Source: Sphingomonas mali NBRC 15500 (GTDB lineage: Bacteria; Pseudomonadota; Alphaproteobacteria; Sphingomonadales; Sphingomonadaceae). From it: a stretch of DNA of 64,000 nucleotides. The notes beneath the pieces were generated by a model, which was not told the origin of the DNA, searched no databases, and saw nothing but the letters and a program-made list of their open reading frames with translations. Shown piece after piece: positions 33,400-41,652 of the stretch (position 1 is its first letter; each line of letters starts with the position of its first letter). The translations under genes and the position numbers were made by a program. The stretch covers positions 54,392-118,391 of the forward strand of contig NZ_BCYX01000013.1 of the NCBI RefSeq assembly GCF_001598415.1, written 5' to 3'.

Positions 33400-35027
33400 A
33401 ATGCCTGTGCTTCCTTGTTGATGCGTTCGAGCACCGCGTCGGGGAATGTCTCCAACGCTGCTTTCACGATGGGGGTTTCCATGACCGCGGCGCGTTCGGC
33501 CTCTTCCTCGGCCTTGCGGCGTTCGGCAAGCGTTGCCTCGCCCTCGGCGTCCTCGGTCGTCACTTTCCATTTCGCGCCGGTCAGCTCACCTAGGCGTGCG
33601 GCAAGTGTCGCCGGCAAATCGGCGGGCAAGGGCCGCGAGGTGCTGAGCACCAGTTCGGGCGCCTCATAGCGCACGACCCGAGCATTTGCGGTCAGATGCG
33701 ACAGCAACGCGCCGCCGCCATTGGCGCGCACCAACTCGACCATCGCTTTGAAACTGGCCGGCAGCGTCTGGACGGTTGCCGGAGCAGACGCCGGCGCCGC
33801 GCCCGCGGCGGGCGGCGCCATGGTTGGCGCGCCCCCCGCCGCGATCTGCCGCGCGAGTTCGCCGGGATCGGGCAGACTGGAGGCATGGACGACGCGGAGC
33901 AACGCCATTTCGCCAGCCTCGATCGGCAAGGCGGCGCGCGCGACTTCCTCATGCCCTTTGAGCATTAGCTGCCACAACCGATGGAGCGCCGGGAAAGACA
34001 GCAACCGCGCCCAGCCCTGATAGGCCTCTCGCTCTTCTGCCGATTGCGCCGGATCGGCATCGCCGCCCAGCTTGGCCAGGGTCACCGCATGCACCGTTTC
34101 CAGCAGACCACGCAGCACCGATTGCGGGTCGACGCCGAGATCATATTGCCGGCGCAACGCCGCGAGCGCGCCGGGCGCGTCGCTGTCGAGCAACAGCGCG
34201 AACAGATCGCGGATCGCCGAACGATCGGACAGGCCGAGCATCGCGCGTACCGCGACCGCCGTCACCCCGCCGCCCTCCATGCCGGCATGCGCAATCGCCT
34301 GGTCGAGGATCGACAGGCCGTCACGTGCCGATCCGTCGGCGGCGCGCGCGATCAGCGCCAGCGCTTCGGGTTCGGCTTCCGCGCCTTCGAATTCGACGAT
34401 CTGCGTGAAATGAGCGGCCAGCTTGTCCGCCGGAATGCGCCTGAGATCGAATCGCTGGCATCGCGACAAGACGGTCACCGGAACCTTCTGCACCTCGGTC
34501 GTCGCCAGCAGAAACTTCACATGTTCAGGGGGTTCTTCCAATGTCTTCAGAAGCGCGTTGAACGCGTTCTTCGACAGCATGTGAACTTCGTCGATGATGT
34601 AAATCTTGAACCGCGCACCGAACGCGGCGAGCCGCGCGGCGTCGATCACCGCGCGCATGTCGTCGACGCCGGTATGACTGGCGGCGTCCATCTCGATCAC
34701 ATCGATATTGCGTCCTTCGGCGATCGACACGCAGGGGTCGCACACGCCGCACGGGTCGATTGTCGGACCGCCCTGCCCGTCTGGTCCGATACAGTTCAGC
34801 GCCTTGGCGATCAGCCGCGCTGTCGAGGTCTTGCCCACCCCGCGTACGCCGGTCAGCAAGAACGCATGCGCCAGCCGACCGCGCCGAATCGCGTTGCCCA
34901 GCGTCTGGACCATCGCGTCCTGGCCGATCAGCTGATCGAAATTCTGCGGCCGGTACTTGCGCGCAAGCACGCGGTACGCGGTTTCCTTGGGCTGCGGCGG
35001 CTCGCCGAGATCGAAAGAGTCGGACAT
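33396..35027 (-). CDS. dnaX: DNA polymerase III subunit gamma/tau
   Basis: A 543-residue clamp-loader ATPase. The Walker A GVRGVGKTSTARL, a four-Cys zinc site (CIGPDG...CGVCDPC), Walker B with IIDEVHML and sensor 1 (LLATTEVQKVP) are present. An Ala/Pro linker at about 390-420 leads into the tau-type C-terminal region. The ATG at 35027 is chosen over the TTG one codon before. I see no A-rich slippery site of the E. coli kind. It is co-translated with ybaB. Confidence 0.96.
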   Translation of the reverse strand: MSDSFDLGEPPQPKETAYRVLARKYRPQNFDQLIGQDAMVQTLGNAIRRGRLAHAFLLTGVRGVGKTSTARLIAKALNCIGPDGQGGPTIDPCGVCDPCVSIAEGRNIDVIEMDAASHTGVDDMRAVIDAARLAAFGARFKIYIIDEVHMLSKNAFNALLKTLEEPPEHVKFLLATTEVQKVPVTVLSRCQRFDLRRIPADKLAAHFTQIVEFEGAEAEPEALALIARAADGSARDGLSILDQAIAHAGMEGGGVTAVAVRAMLGLSDRSAIRDLFALLLDSDAPGALAALRRQYDLGVDPQSVLRGLLETVHAVTLAKLGGDADPAQSAEEREAYQGWARLLSFPALHRLWQLMLKGHEEVARAALPIEAGEMALLRVVHASSLPDPGELARQIAAGGAPTMAPPAAGAAPASAPATVQTLPASFKAMVELVRANGGGALLSHLTANARVVRYEAPELVLSTSRPLPADLPATLAARLGELTGAKWKVTTEDAEGEATLAERRKAEEEAERAAVMETPIVKAALETFPDAVLERINKEAQAL

Positions 35028-35039
35028 CAACCCTTATCT

Positions 35040-35309
35040 AGGGCCCGGACCCAGGGTCGGCAACGGCCAGGACGGAGCGGCTTTTGGCGCACAGATAGGA
35101 GCGAGGAGAGAGCGATGCCGAAGCATCGTGATCGACGAACGACGCCGCTGTGCGCCAAAAGCCGCCCGCCGCAGCGCGGTCGCCCGCAGGCGCCCTTCGG
35201 ACAGCGTCGCTTGCTTGCGCGTAGCTATGGCTACGCGTCTGCGCTGCGTTCCTTGCCGAAGGGCGCCTGCGGGCGATCATGGCCATTGCCGACCCTGGGC
35301 CCGGGCCCT
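35040..35309. repeat. 270-bp composite palindromic element upstream of dnaX
   Basis: The outer arms (35040-35069 and 35280-35309) match at about 28 of 30 positions. Inside are two large stem-loops: one with a 17-bp perfect stem (35078-35094 / 35148-35164) around a small cgatgc hairpin, and one with a 20-bp perfect stem (35181-35200 / 35256-35275) around an 8-bp hairpin with loop tatg (35218-35237). There are no convincing genes in this 310-base gap. The design recalls the element at 3363-3544, and both start (t)aggg...gaccc. Confidence 0.82.
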
Positions 35310-35339
35310 CGGGTCGGCGAGCCGGATTGTCGAAGCCTG

Positions 35340-35729
35340 TTACCAGCGGCGGAAGCACACGCGGTGCGGCCGGCCCCAACGCCACGAGGTGCGGCACACC
35401 AAGCGCGACCCGCGCCAACGATATGGCCGGCCATAGGCATAACGCGGACCATAATAGCCGCGGCCGCGATAACCGTAACCGCCGCGATAGCCATAGCCGC
35501 GGCCCCGCCAGCCGCGGTCGCCACCGCGCCAGCCACGATTACCGTTGCGCCAGCCATTGTGGCGGCCGCGATCGCGCCACTGGTTCGCCGCGACGGTGAT
35601 CCCAGAGGGGGCCGCGATCGGCGCGGCGATCGGCGCCGACCGCGTCAGCGACGTTTCGGCCGAAGCCGGACCGATCGCGGACATGCCGGCAACAGCCAGC
35701 AGGACAGCGAATATTCGAGAAATACGCAT
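35340..35729 (-). CDS. Small secreted Gly/Arg/Tyr-rich cationic protein
   Basis: A 129-residue protein. Residues 1-24 are a signal peptide cut after ASA. Residues about 50-105 are a low-complexity region of W/Y, R and G (GWRNGNRGWRGG, GYGYRGG). The C-terminal part has the pattern V-C-x3-W-R-x-G-x3-R-x-C, shared with the gene at 36458; the two Cys are likely a disulfide. The exported location and strong positive charge suggest surface or periplasmic binding of an anionic polymer, which is inference. The family is not known to me. Confidence 0.75.
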   Translation of the reverse strand: MRISRIFAVLLAVAGMSAIGPASAETSLTRSAPIAAPIAAPSGITVAANQWRDRGRHNGWRNGNRGWRGGDRGWRGRGYGYRGGYGYRGRGYYGPRYAYGRPYRWRGSRLVCRTSWRWGRPHRVCFRRW

Positions 35730-35894
35730 ACAGGACTCCTTGCCTTGTCGGTCAGAGGCACTGTCGCAATGCGCGAAGGCGCCGCCGCGTTCCGCAACCG
35801 TATCAAAACCGGCGCATTAGTCGATTGATTAGCCGCATTCCGGATGCAACTCATCTGCCCCACCGCGCGACGCGTTTTGCGAAGGAGACGAGAC

Positions 35895-36308
35895 TTGATC
35901 CGACGGCGCAATCTAATCCTGTCGCTCGCATTGGCGATCGGGACCGTCCGAGCGGCCGCAGCGGAGACCGCGCCGGCCCCGCTCTATCAACTACGCGCCT
36001 ACCAGTTATTCGAACCCAGCAAAGCCGTGTTCCACGCCCGGTTTCGCGACCACGCCATGGCGATCATGCGTCGGCATGGCTTCGACATCGTCGCGACCTG
36101 GGAGGCGACGCGAGACGGCAAACCCGAGTTCGTCTATCTGCTGCGGTGGAAGGACGACGCGACGATGAAGGCGTCGTGGGCAGCGTTCCGGGCCGATGAA
36201 GAATGGAGCCGTATAAAGCGCGATACGCTTTCCCCCGATGCGCCGATCATGGGCGAGATCGAAGATCGCACGATGCGGCTAACGGACTATTCGCCGCCGT
36301 TCCATTGA
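35895..36308 (+). CDS. NIPSNAP family protein with signal peptide
   Basis: The C-terminal 100 residues (LYQLRAYQLFEPSKAVFHARFRDHAMAIMRRHGFDIVATWEA...FVYLLRWKDDATMKASWAAF) are a NIPSNAP dimeric alpha/beta-barrel domain. The longer frame starts at 35844, but a GAAGGAG element sits 8 bases before TTG at 35895, which gives 137 residues with a clean signal peptide (RRRNLILSLALAIGTVRAAAA). Exported NIPSNAP proteins are less common; the function is unknown. Confidence 0.78.
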   Translation: MIRRRNLILSLALAIGTVRAAAAETAPAPLYQLRAYQLFEPSKAVFHARFRDHAMAIMRRHGFDIVATWEATRDGKPEFVYLLRWKDDATMKASWAAFRADEEWSRIKRDTLSPDAPIMGEIEDRTMRLTDYSPPFH

Positions 36309-36311
36309 GAT

Positions 36312-36408
36312 GGGTGGGAGCCGGAACGACCCGCAACGAAATCGTTACGGCTGCTTCCTTCCGGACCTGACCGGGTTGGCGACGATTGCGTCCGCCCGAC
36401 TCCCGCCG
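36312..36408 (-). ncRNA. ffs: Signal recognition particle RNA (4.5S, small bacterial type)
   Basis: On the minus strand the conserved tip 'ggtcaggtccggaaggaagc' followed by agcc (36349-36372) is exact for SRP RNA domain IV, with the GGAA loop and the Ffh-binding internal loops. The flanks gcgggagtcgggcgg and ccggctcccacc pair to close a rod of about 97 bases. The ends are estimated from the pairing. Confidence 0.95.
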
Positions 36409-36457
36409 CGCATATGGCGGGATCGGGCGGCGCTTTCAAGCCATTAGAAGACCGCTG

Positions 36458-36655
36458 CTACCAGCGGACACGGACTTTGCGGCAGGTCCGAATCTTATGG
36501 CCATGACGCCAGCGCACGGTGCACACCTTCTTCCACTTCCATCCATGATGTCCGTGGCCCCAGCGTTCGGGCGCGGGCGCGGCACTGGCGGGAGCAACCG
36601 GCGTGAGCGCCGAGGCGGCAAGGACTCCAGCAGCAACTACAGCGAGAAATTTCAT
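36458..36655 (-). CDS. Small secreted cationic protein with Cys motif
   Basis: A 65-residue protein from the ATG at 36655, with GGAGAG six bases upstream (a longer frame exists). A signal peptide (MKFLAVVAAGVLAASAL...ASA) is followed by about 40 mature residues rich in W, H, K and R. The C-terminus has V-C-x3-W-R-x-G-x3-R-x-C with the same Cys spacing as the protein at 35340. The function is unknown. Between the two lie the NIPSNAP gene and SRP RNA. Confidence 0.72.
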   Translation of the reverse strand: MKFLAVVAAGVLAASALTPVAPASAAPAPERWGHGHHGWKWKKVCTVRWRHGHKIRTCRKVRVRW

Positions 36656-36766
36656 GGCGTGTCTCTCCATGCTTTTCACCCCCCGGCGCGTCCAAACGCC
36701 TATCATGCGCATGCCGTTCCACGAACGGAATAATGCTTACCCACAGTAATCCGGGGGAAATTTAGG

Positions 36767-37099
36767 TCAGCGACCCTGCATGTTTTTCGCTTCGGACGGA
36801 ATGCGCACGGTTAGCGTTTCGAGCACGTCGCTCAGCCAGATCTGGCATGCGAGCCGGCTATATCGCGTGGCCCCGGCGGCAAGGTCGAGCATGTCCTCTT
36901 CTTCCTCGACCGCAGGAGGCAATTTCGCGAAATCGTCGGCATCGATGATCACGTGACAGGTCGAACAGGCCATCTGGCCTTCGCACGTCCCTTCGAGCGG
37001 CTCGCCGGCATTTTGCGCCAGGTCGAGCAGGCGATCGCCGGGCCGCGCCTCGACTTCACGCGTGGCGCCATCGCGCTCGATGAAGATCACGCGAGTCAC
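36767..37099 (-). CDS. [2Fe-2S] ferredoxin, adrenodoxin/Isc type
   Basis: A 110-residue ferredoxin with the C-x5-C-x2-C motif (CEGQMACSTC) and the fourth Cys in SRLACQIWLSD. The acidic patch EEEEDMLDLA before the fourth Cys is typical of Isc ferredoxins, which supply electrons for cluster synthesis. It overlaps the stop of the first cysteine desulfurase by 4 bases, which supports a role with it. Confidence 0.92.
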   Translation of the reverse strand: MTRVIFIERDGATREVEARPGDRLLDLAQNAGEPLEGTCEGQMACSTCHVIIDADDFAKLPPAVEEEEDMLDLAAGATRYSRLACQIWLSDVLETLTVRIPSEAKNMQGR

Positions 37100-38175
37100 G
37101 CCGCGATCCTCTGTGCGCGAGCGGCGGCATCGATGCGCTTGAGCGCGTTCACCAATTCCTCCTCGGTCGTATAGCGCCCGAAACCGATCCGGATGCTGTT
37201 GCGGGCCTGCGCGTCGCTCAGCCCGATCGCCTCGAGCACATGGCTCGGCCGCCCCGACCCGCTGGCACAGGCCGAGCCCGCCGAAAAGGCGATGTCGCGC
37301 AGATCGGACATCAGTCGCGCGACGTCCAGCCCGTCACGCCGAATGTTGAGATTGCCGTGATAGCGGTGCTCGATCGACCCGTTGACGATCCAGTCTGCGC
37401 TCAGGGCAGCCCGAGCGACCGACCATAACCTCTCGACATGCGCAGCATCCCGATCGCGCCGCGTCGCCATTAGCGCCGCCGCCGCACCGAAACCCGCGCA
37501 CAGGGCCGGGCTGAGCGTGCCCGAGCGCCCCGCCACTTCCTGCCCGCCGCCATGGAGCAACGGCTCCAGCGCGATCCCCTGGCGAATCCACAGCGCGCCG
37601 ATGCCCTTGGGTCCGTGGATTTTGTGCGCCGACAGCGCGATGAGGTCGCAGCCCTCGGGAATCGCCATCCGACCATAACCCTGCACGGCATCGCACAGGA
37701 ACAAGGCACCCGCCTGGTGCGCCAGCGCGGCCAGGTCGGCGATCGGCTGGATCACGCCGATCTCGTTATTGACCAGCATCGCCGCGACCAGCTTCACCCC
37801 TGGCCGGATCGCCGCGCGGGCCGCGTCGAGATCGACCAGGCCGTCATGCCGCACCGGCAGCACCACTGCCCCGCCAATGGCCGCTACGGTGTCGAGCACC
37901 GCGGCATGTTCGGTGGCGATGGTGACGATCGGGCCGCCGGCCCCCTTGATCGCCCAGTTGAGCGCCTCGGTCGCGCCGCCGGTGAAACTGACCGTTCCGC
38001 CGGCCGGCAGCAACGCCGCGACCTGACCGCGTGCGACCTCGACCGCCGCCTTGGCCGCACGCCCGGGCCCGTGCGCCGAATGCGGATTGGCATGCTGGTC
38101 GCGCAACCAGGGCAACATCGCCTCCAGCGCCTCGGGCGCGAGCGGCGTCGTCGCCTGATAATCGAGATAGATCAT
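37096..38175 (-). CDS. Cysteine desulfurase (IscS/NifS family), copy 2 of tandem pair
   Basis: A 359-residue PLP enzyme that takes sulfur from cysteine. Active residues are His in TEHAAVLDT, Lys in SAHKIHGPKG and the mobile Cys in GSACASGSGRPSHVL. The NIG and N-terminal 'YLDYQATTPLAPEA' motifs are intact. It overlaps the upstream paralogue (ATGA) and the downstream ferredoxin. It shares roughly half its motifs exactly with the neighbour, suggesting an old duplication. Confidence 0.94.
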   Translation of the reverse strand: MIYLDYQATTPLAPEALEAMLPWLRDQHANPHSAHGPGRAAKAAVEVARGQVAALLPAGGTVSFTGGATEALNWAIKGAGGPIVTIATEHAAVLDTVAAIGGAVVLPVRHDGLVDLDAARAAIRPGVKLVAAMLVNNEIGVIQPIADLAALAHQAGALFLCDAVQGYGRMAIPEGCDLIALSAHKIHGPKGIGALWIRQGIALEPLLHGGGQEVAGRSGTLSPALCAGFGAAAALMATRRDRDAAHVERLWSVARAALSADWIVNGSIEHRYHGNLNIRRDGLDVARLMSDLRDIAFSAGSACASGSGRPSHVLEAIGLSDAQARNSIRIGFGRYTTEEELVNALKRIDAAARAQRIAA

Positions 38176-39245
38176 GCCGCGCGCGCCAGCGATGCCGCGA
38201 TTTCGCGCCAGACCGCGACGAAAGCGTCAAGCTCGGCCCGTGTGGTCGACCGTCCGAAGCTCACCCGCACCACTTCCTGCGATGCCTGGATCTCCCAGCC
38301 CATCGCCGACAGCACATGGCTCGGCTTCATGCTGCCGCTCGCGCAGGCGCTCCCCGCCGACACCGCGATCCCGGCCATGTCGAAGCGGATCAGTTGCGTC
38401 GTCGCCGCGACCCCAGGCATGCGGTACGAACCGATCGCCGGATGGCGAAGCGCGTCCGCCATCACCGATTCGCCGCCTGACGCCTTGATCTCCTTGTCCA
38501 GATAGGCACGCAATTCTCGATAGCGAGTGACGTCCTCGGGCTCGCCGAGGGCCGCCGCATAGCCGAGGATGCCGGGCATGTTCTCTGTCCCCGGCCGGTA
38601 TCCCCGCTCCTGCCCCCCGGTCGGATCGAGCGTCGCGAGGTCGCGGACGAGCAGCGCGCCGACGCCGATCGGCCCGCCGCGCTTATGCGCCGACAGGGCG
38701 ACGAAATCGGCGTGCCGCGCGACGTCCCGATCAGTACCGACCGGCATCTGCGCGGCATCGACCAGCAGCAGATGCCCGGCGGCATGGACCTGTTCGGCCA
38801 GTTCTGCGATCGGCTGACGGATTCCGGTCTCGCTATTGGCCCATTGGATCGCGACGACCGCACGCCCCTCACCCGCCATCGCCGCCTCAAGCGCTATCCG
38901 ATCGATTAGTCCCGCCGCATCGACCGGAATCAGCGCGATGTCGTAGGCCGCGCGGAGTACCGCATCATGCTCGACCGCGCTCGCCAGCCGGCGCGTAACC
39001 GCCGAGCGCGTCAGCGCGATCGCCAGCGCCTCGCTTGATCCGCTGGTGAACAATACTTCGCCCGGCCAGCCATAGGCTGCCGCAACCTGCGTCCGTGCCT
39101 TCTCCAGCATCGCCTTGGCGGCCCGCCCCTCGGCATGCGGCGACGACGGATTGGCCCAGTGCGCGAATCCGTCGGCCATCGCCTCGCGCGCCGCCGGCAG
39201 CAGCGGCGTGGTCGCGGCATGATCGAGATAGATGCGCTGGCTCAC
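38172..39245 (-). CDS. Cysteine desulfurase (IscS/NifS family), copy 1 of tandem pair
   Basis: A 357-residue PLP enzyme with the usual RIYLDHAATTPLLPAA opening, the His in AVEHDAVLRA, the PLP Lys in SAHKRGGPIG and the catalytic Cys in GSACASGSMKPSHVL. GTG at 39245 is taken as start because it lies just before the conserved opening; a TTG at 39266 is an alternative. It is the first gene of the overlapping desulfurase-desulfurase-ferredoxin set, divergent from the hydrolase at 39350. Confidence 0.93.
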   Translation of the reverse strand: MSQRIYLDHAATTPLLPAAREAMADGFAHWANPSSPHAEGRAAKAMLEKARTQVAAAYGWPGEVLFTSGSSEALAIALTRSAVTRRLASAVEHDAVLRAAYDIALIPVDAAGLIDRIALEAAMAGEGRAVVAIQWANSETGIRQPIAELAEQVHAAGHLLLVDAAQMPVGTDRDVARHADFVALSAHKRGGPIGVGALLVRDLATLDPTGGQERGYRPGTENMPGILGYAAALGEPEDVTRYRELRAYLDKEIKASGGESVMADALRHPAIGSYRMPGVAATTQLIRFDMAGIAVSAGSACASGSMKPSHVLSAMGWEIQASQEVVRVSFGRSTTRAELDAFVAVWREIAASLARAA

Positions 39246-39349
39246 GATGGGTCCGATTCGTTCCAATTGCGTGTTGGGGCCTGCTGCCTATATAGCGCGC
39301 AACCTTTAGCGCCACACCGGCGCCTCTGCGGCTAAAAGAACAGGATACG

Positions 39350-40006
39350 ATGCCCGAAGTCATTTTTCCCGGCCCCGAGGGCCGCCTCGAAGGTCGTTTC
39401 GCCCCCGCGCCCAAGCCGCGCGCACCGGTCGCGATGATCCTGCATCCCCATCCGATGTCGGGCGGCACGATGAACAACCGCATCGTGATCGAGCTCTACA
39501 AGACGTTTCAGCGGCGCGGCTTCGCGACCTTGCGCTTCAATTTCCGTGGCGTCGGCAAGAGCCAGGGCGTGTTCGACAACGGCATCGGCGAATTGAGCGA
39601 CGCGGCCTCCGCGCTCGATTGGGTGCAGAGCTTCCACCCCGAGGCGTCGACTACCTGGGTCGCCGGGTTCGGGTTCGGCGCCTGGATCGGCATGCAGCTG
39701 CTGATGCGCCGTCCGGAAATCCGCGGCTTCATCTCGATCGCGCCGCCGGCGAACATGTTCGATTTCACGTTCCTCGCGCCCTGCCCCGCGTCGGGCATCA
39801 TCATCCAGGGCGAGAATGACGAGGTCGTCACCCCGATCGCGGTGCAGAAGCTGGTCGACAAATTGCGCACCCAGAAACACATCACGATCCACCACGATAC
39901 GATTCCCAAGGCGAACCATTTCTTCGAGCACGAAATGGGCGAGCTGATGGGCAGCGTGGACAAGTATCTGGATATGCGACTCGATCCCAACTCGCCGATT
40001 CAGTGA
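39350..40006 (+). CDS. Alpha/beta hydrolase-fold protein with Gly in the nucleophile position
   Basis: A 218-residue COG2945-like protein: HPHPMSGGTMNNR, RFNFRGVGKSQG, 'GFGAWIGMQLLMRRPEI' and a C-terminal KANHFFEHEM with the His. The nucleophile elbow, usually G-x-S-x-G, reads GFGFG at residues 106-110, so Gly108 replaces Ser. It may be a non-catalytic relative or use another residue. It is divergent from the cysteine desulfurases. Confidence 0.85.
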   Translation: MPEVIFPGPEGRLEGRFAPAPKPRAPVAMILHPHPMSGGTMNNRIVIELYKTFQRRGFATLRFNFRGVGKSQGVFDNGIGELSDAASALDWVQSFHPEASTTWVAGFGFGAWIGMQLLMRRPEIRGFISIAPPANMFDFTFLAPCPASGIIIQGENDEVVTPIAVQKLVDKLRTQKHITIHHDTIPKANHFFEHEMGELMGSVDKYLDMRLDPNSPIQ

Positions 40007-40026
40007 GTTCGACAGAGACCTTCGGC

Positions 40027-40049
40027 CCTCCCCATCGCGAATGGGGAGG
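40027..40049 (+). terminator. Hairpin after the hydrolase gene
   Basis: A perfect 9-bp stem cctccccat / atggggagg with a 5-base loop lies 20 bases after the stop, without a T-run. It may be a terminator or a half copy of the CCCTCCC-type repeat. Confidence 0.4.
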
Positions 40050-40100
40050 ATCGTCGGGAACTCTGGCCAAACCTGACCGGTCCCGCTAGCGTCCCGCCCC

Positions 40101-40463
40101 ATGCAGTTCCTAAAGATCCTCTTCTGGTGCCTGATCAGCTTCGTCGCGGCGATCTTCACTTATGGCAATTGGAGCTGGGTGACGATCAACCTGTGGGGTG
40201 GGTTGGTCGCGGAAGTGAACCTTCCCTTCATGATGTTGTTCATGTTTCTCGCCGGGGTGATCCCGACCTGGCTCTATTACCGGACGATCCGCTGGCGCCT
40301 GACGCAGCGGCTGACGACCGCGGAGCGGGTGATCGCGGATCTGAAGCCGGTGGTACCGATGGGCGCCGATCCCGGCCCCGTGCTTGCCGCGCCGGTCGCA
40401 GAGACCGCGCCGCCGGCGCCGCGCACGCCGCCGAAACAGCCGCCGCTTGAGCTGACGCCATGA
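40101..40463 (+). CDS. lapA: LapA domain membrane protein
   Basis: A 120-residue protein with two transmembrane helices (about 3-23 and 38-60), the LapA pattern NWSWVTINLWGGLVAEVNLPFMMLFMFLAGVIPTW, a basic helix (RTIRWRLTQRL) and a Pro/Ala tail. LapA works with LapB in controlling lipopolysaccharide synthesis in E. coli. No lapB is adjacent. It overlaps pyrF by 4 bases. Confidence 0.85.
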   Translation: MQFLKILFWCLISFVAAIFTYGNWSWVTINLWGGLVAEVNLPFMMLFMFLAGVIPTWLYYRTIRWRLTQRLTTAERVIADLKPVVPMGADPGPVLAAPVAETAPPAPRTPPKQPPLELTP

Positions 40464-41134
40464 CCAGCCGCATCTACGTCGCGCTCGACACTCCTGACAT
40501 CGACAAAGCGAAGGCGATCGCCGCGCGCGTTCGCCACCATGTCGGCGGCATCAAGCTCGGCCTCGAATTCTTCATGGCCAACGGTCGTCACGGCGTGCTG
40601 GAGATGCACGAGCTGGGGCTGCCGATCTTTCTCGACCTCAAGCTGCACGACATTCCCAACACCGTCGGCAAGGCGATCCAGGCGTTGCGCGGCCTCGAAC
40701 CGGCGGTGCTGACCGTCCATGCCAGCGGCGGCCGCGCGATGCTGGAGGATGCCAAGGCAGCCGCGCCGAGCACTACCAAGGTCGTCGCGGTGACGATGTT
40801 GACCAGTCTGGACGAGAACGATCTTCTCGCGACCGGGGTCCAGGGATCGTCGCACGATCAAGTGCTGCGGCTGACCGAACTGGCGATGGACGCCGGGGTC
40901 GATGGCATCGTGTGTTCGGGCGAGGAAGTCCGCGCGGCGCACAAATTGTGGCCCAAAGGCTTCTTCGTCGTGCCGGGTGTCCGCCCGGCCAATGGTGCGA
41001 TCGGCGATCAGAAGCGCGTGGTGACGCCACGTGCGGCAGTCGACGCCGGCGCCTCGATCCTGGTGGTCGGTAGGCCGATCACCGCGGCGGAAGACCCCGA
41101 CCTCGCGGCGCGCGAGATCGGCGCGACACTGTAG
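40460..41134 (+). CDS. pyrF: Orotidine 5'-phosphate decarboxylase
   Basis: The 224-residue TIM barrel makes UMP from OMP. The catalytic Asp-Lys-Asp set is in FLDLKLHDIPNTV, the phosphate loop in VVPGVRP, and GRPI ends the barrel. It overlaps lapA (ATGA), a pairing common in alphaproteobacteria. Confidence 0.97.
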   Translation: MTSRIYVALDTPDIDKAKAIAARVRHHVGGIKLGLEFFMANGRHGVLEMHELGLPIFLDLKLHDIPNTVGKAIQALRGLEPAVLTVHASGGRAMLEDAKAAAPSTTKVVAVTMLTSLDENDLLATGVQGSSHDQVLRLTELAMDAGVDGIVCSGEEVRAAHKLWPKGFFVVPGVRPANGAIGDQKRVVTPRAAVDAGASILVVGRPITAAEDPDLAAREIGATL

Positions 41135-41145
41135 GTTCCTCTGCC

Positions 41146-41652
41146 ATGCCCGATCTGAAGGTTCGCGTCGCACGACGCGATGACCTCGCGATGCTCCAAC
41201 CGCTGATCCAACGCGCCTATCGCGGCGACGATGCGCGCGCCGGCTGGACGCATGAGGCCGACCTGCTCGACGGCGAGCGGATCGGGGTTGGCGAGTTGGA
41301 AGCAATGATTGCCGATCCGGCCGAACGCCTGCTGGTCGGGTTCGATGATGATCGCATGGTCGGGTGCGTCCGCGTCGCCAATTCGGGCGGCGGGCTCGCC
41401 TATCTCGGATTGCTGTGTGTCGATCCGCTGTTGCAGACCGGCGGTTATGGCAAGCAATTGATCGCCGCAGCCGAAGCGACCGCGCGCGCCGATTTCGGTG
41501 CCGAGCGGATCGAAATGACGGTGATCGACCGGCGAGCCGAGTTGATCGCCTTCTACAAACGCCGTGGATACACGCTGGTCGGCACGCGCGATTTTCCGGT
41601 CGTGGTCGACCCGCCGCTTCACATGGTCGTGCTGGAAAAGCCGCTCGGCTGA
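41146..41652 (+). CDS. GNAT family N-acetyltransferase
   Basis: A 168-residue single GNAT domain. Motif A is 'AYLGLLCVDPLLQTGGYGKQLIAAAEATA', with the acetyl-CoA binding Q-x-G-G-Y-G, and motif B is 'RAELIAFYKRRGYTLVGT'. The substrate is unknown. It lies 11 bases after pyrF and probably belongs to the same unit. Its end overlaps the convergent P-loop gene by 34 bases. Confidence 0.9.
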   Translation: MPDLKVRVARRDDLAMLQPLIQRAYRGDDARAGWTHEADLLDGERIGVGELEAMIADPAERLLVGFDDDRMVGCVRVANSGGGLAYLGLLCVDPLLQTGGYGKQLIAAAEATARADFGAERIEMTVIDRRAELIAFYKRRGYTLVGTRDFPVVVDPPLHMVVLEKPLG

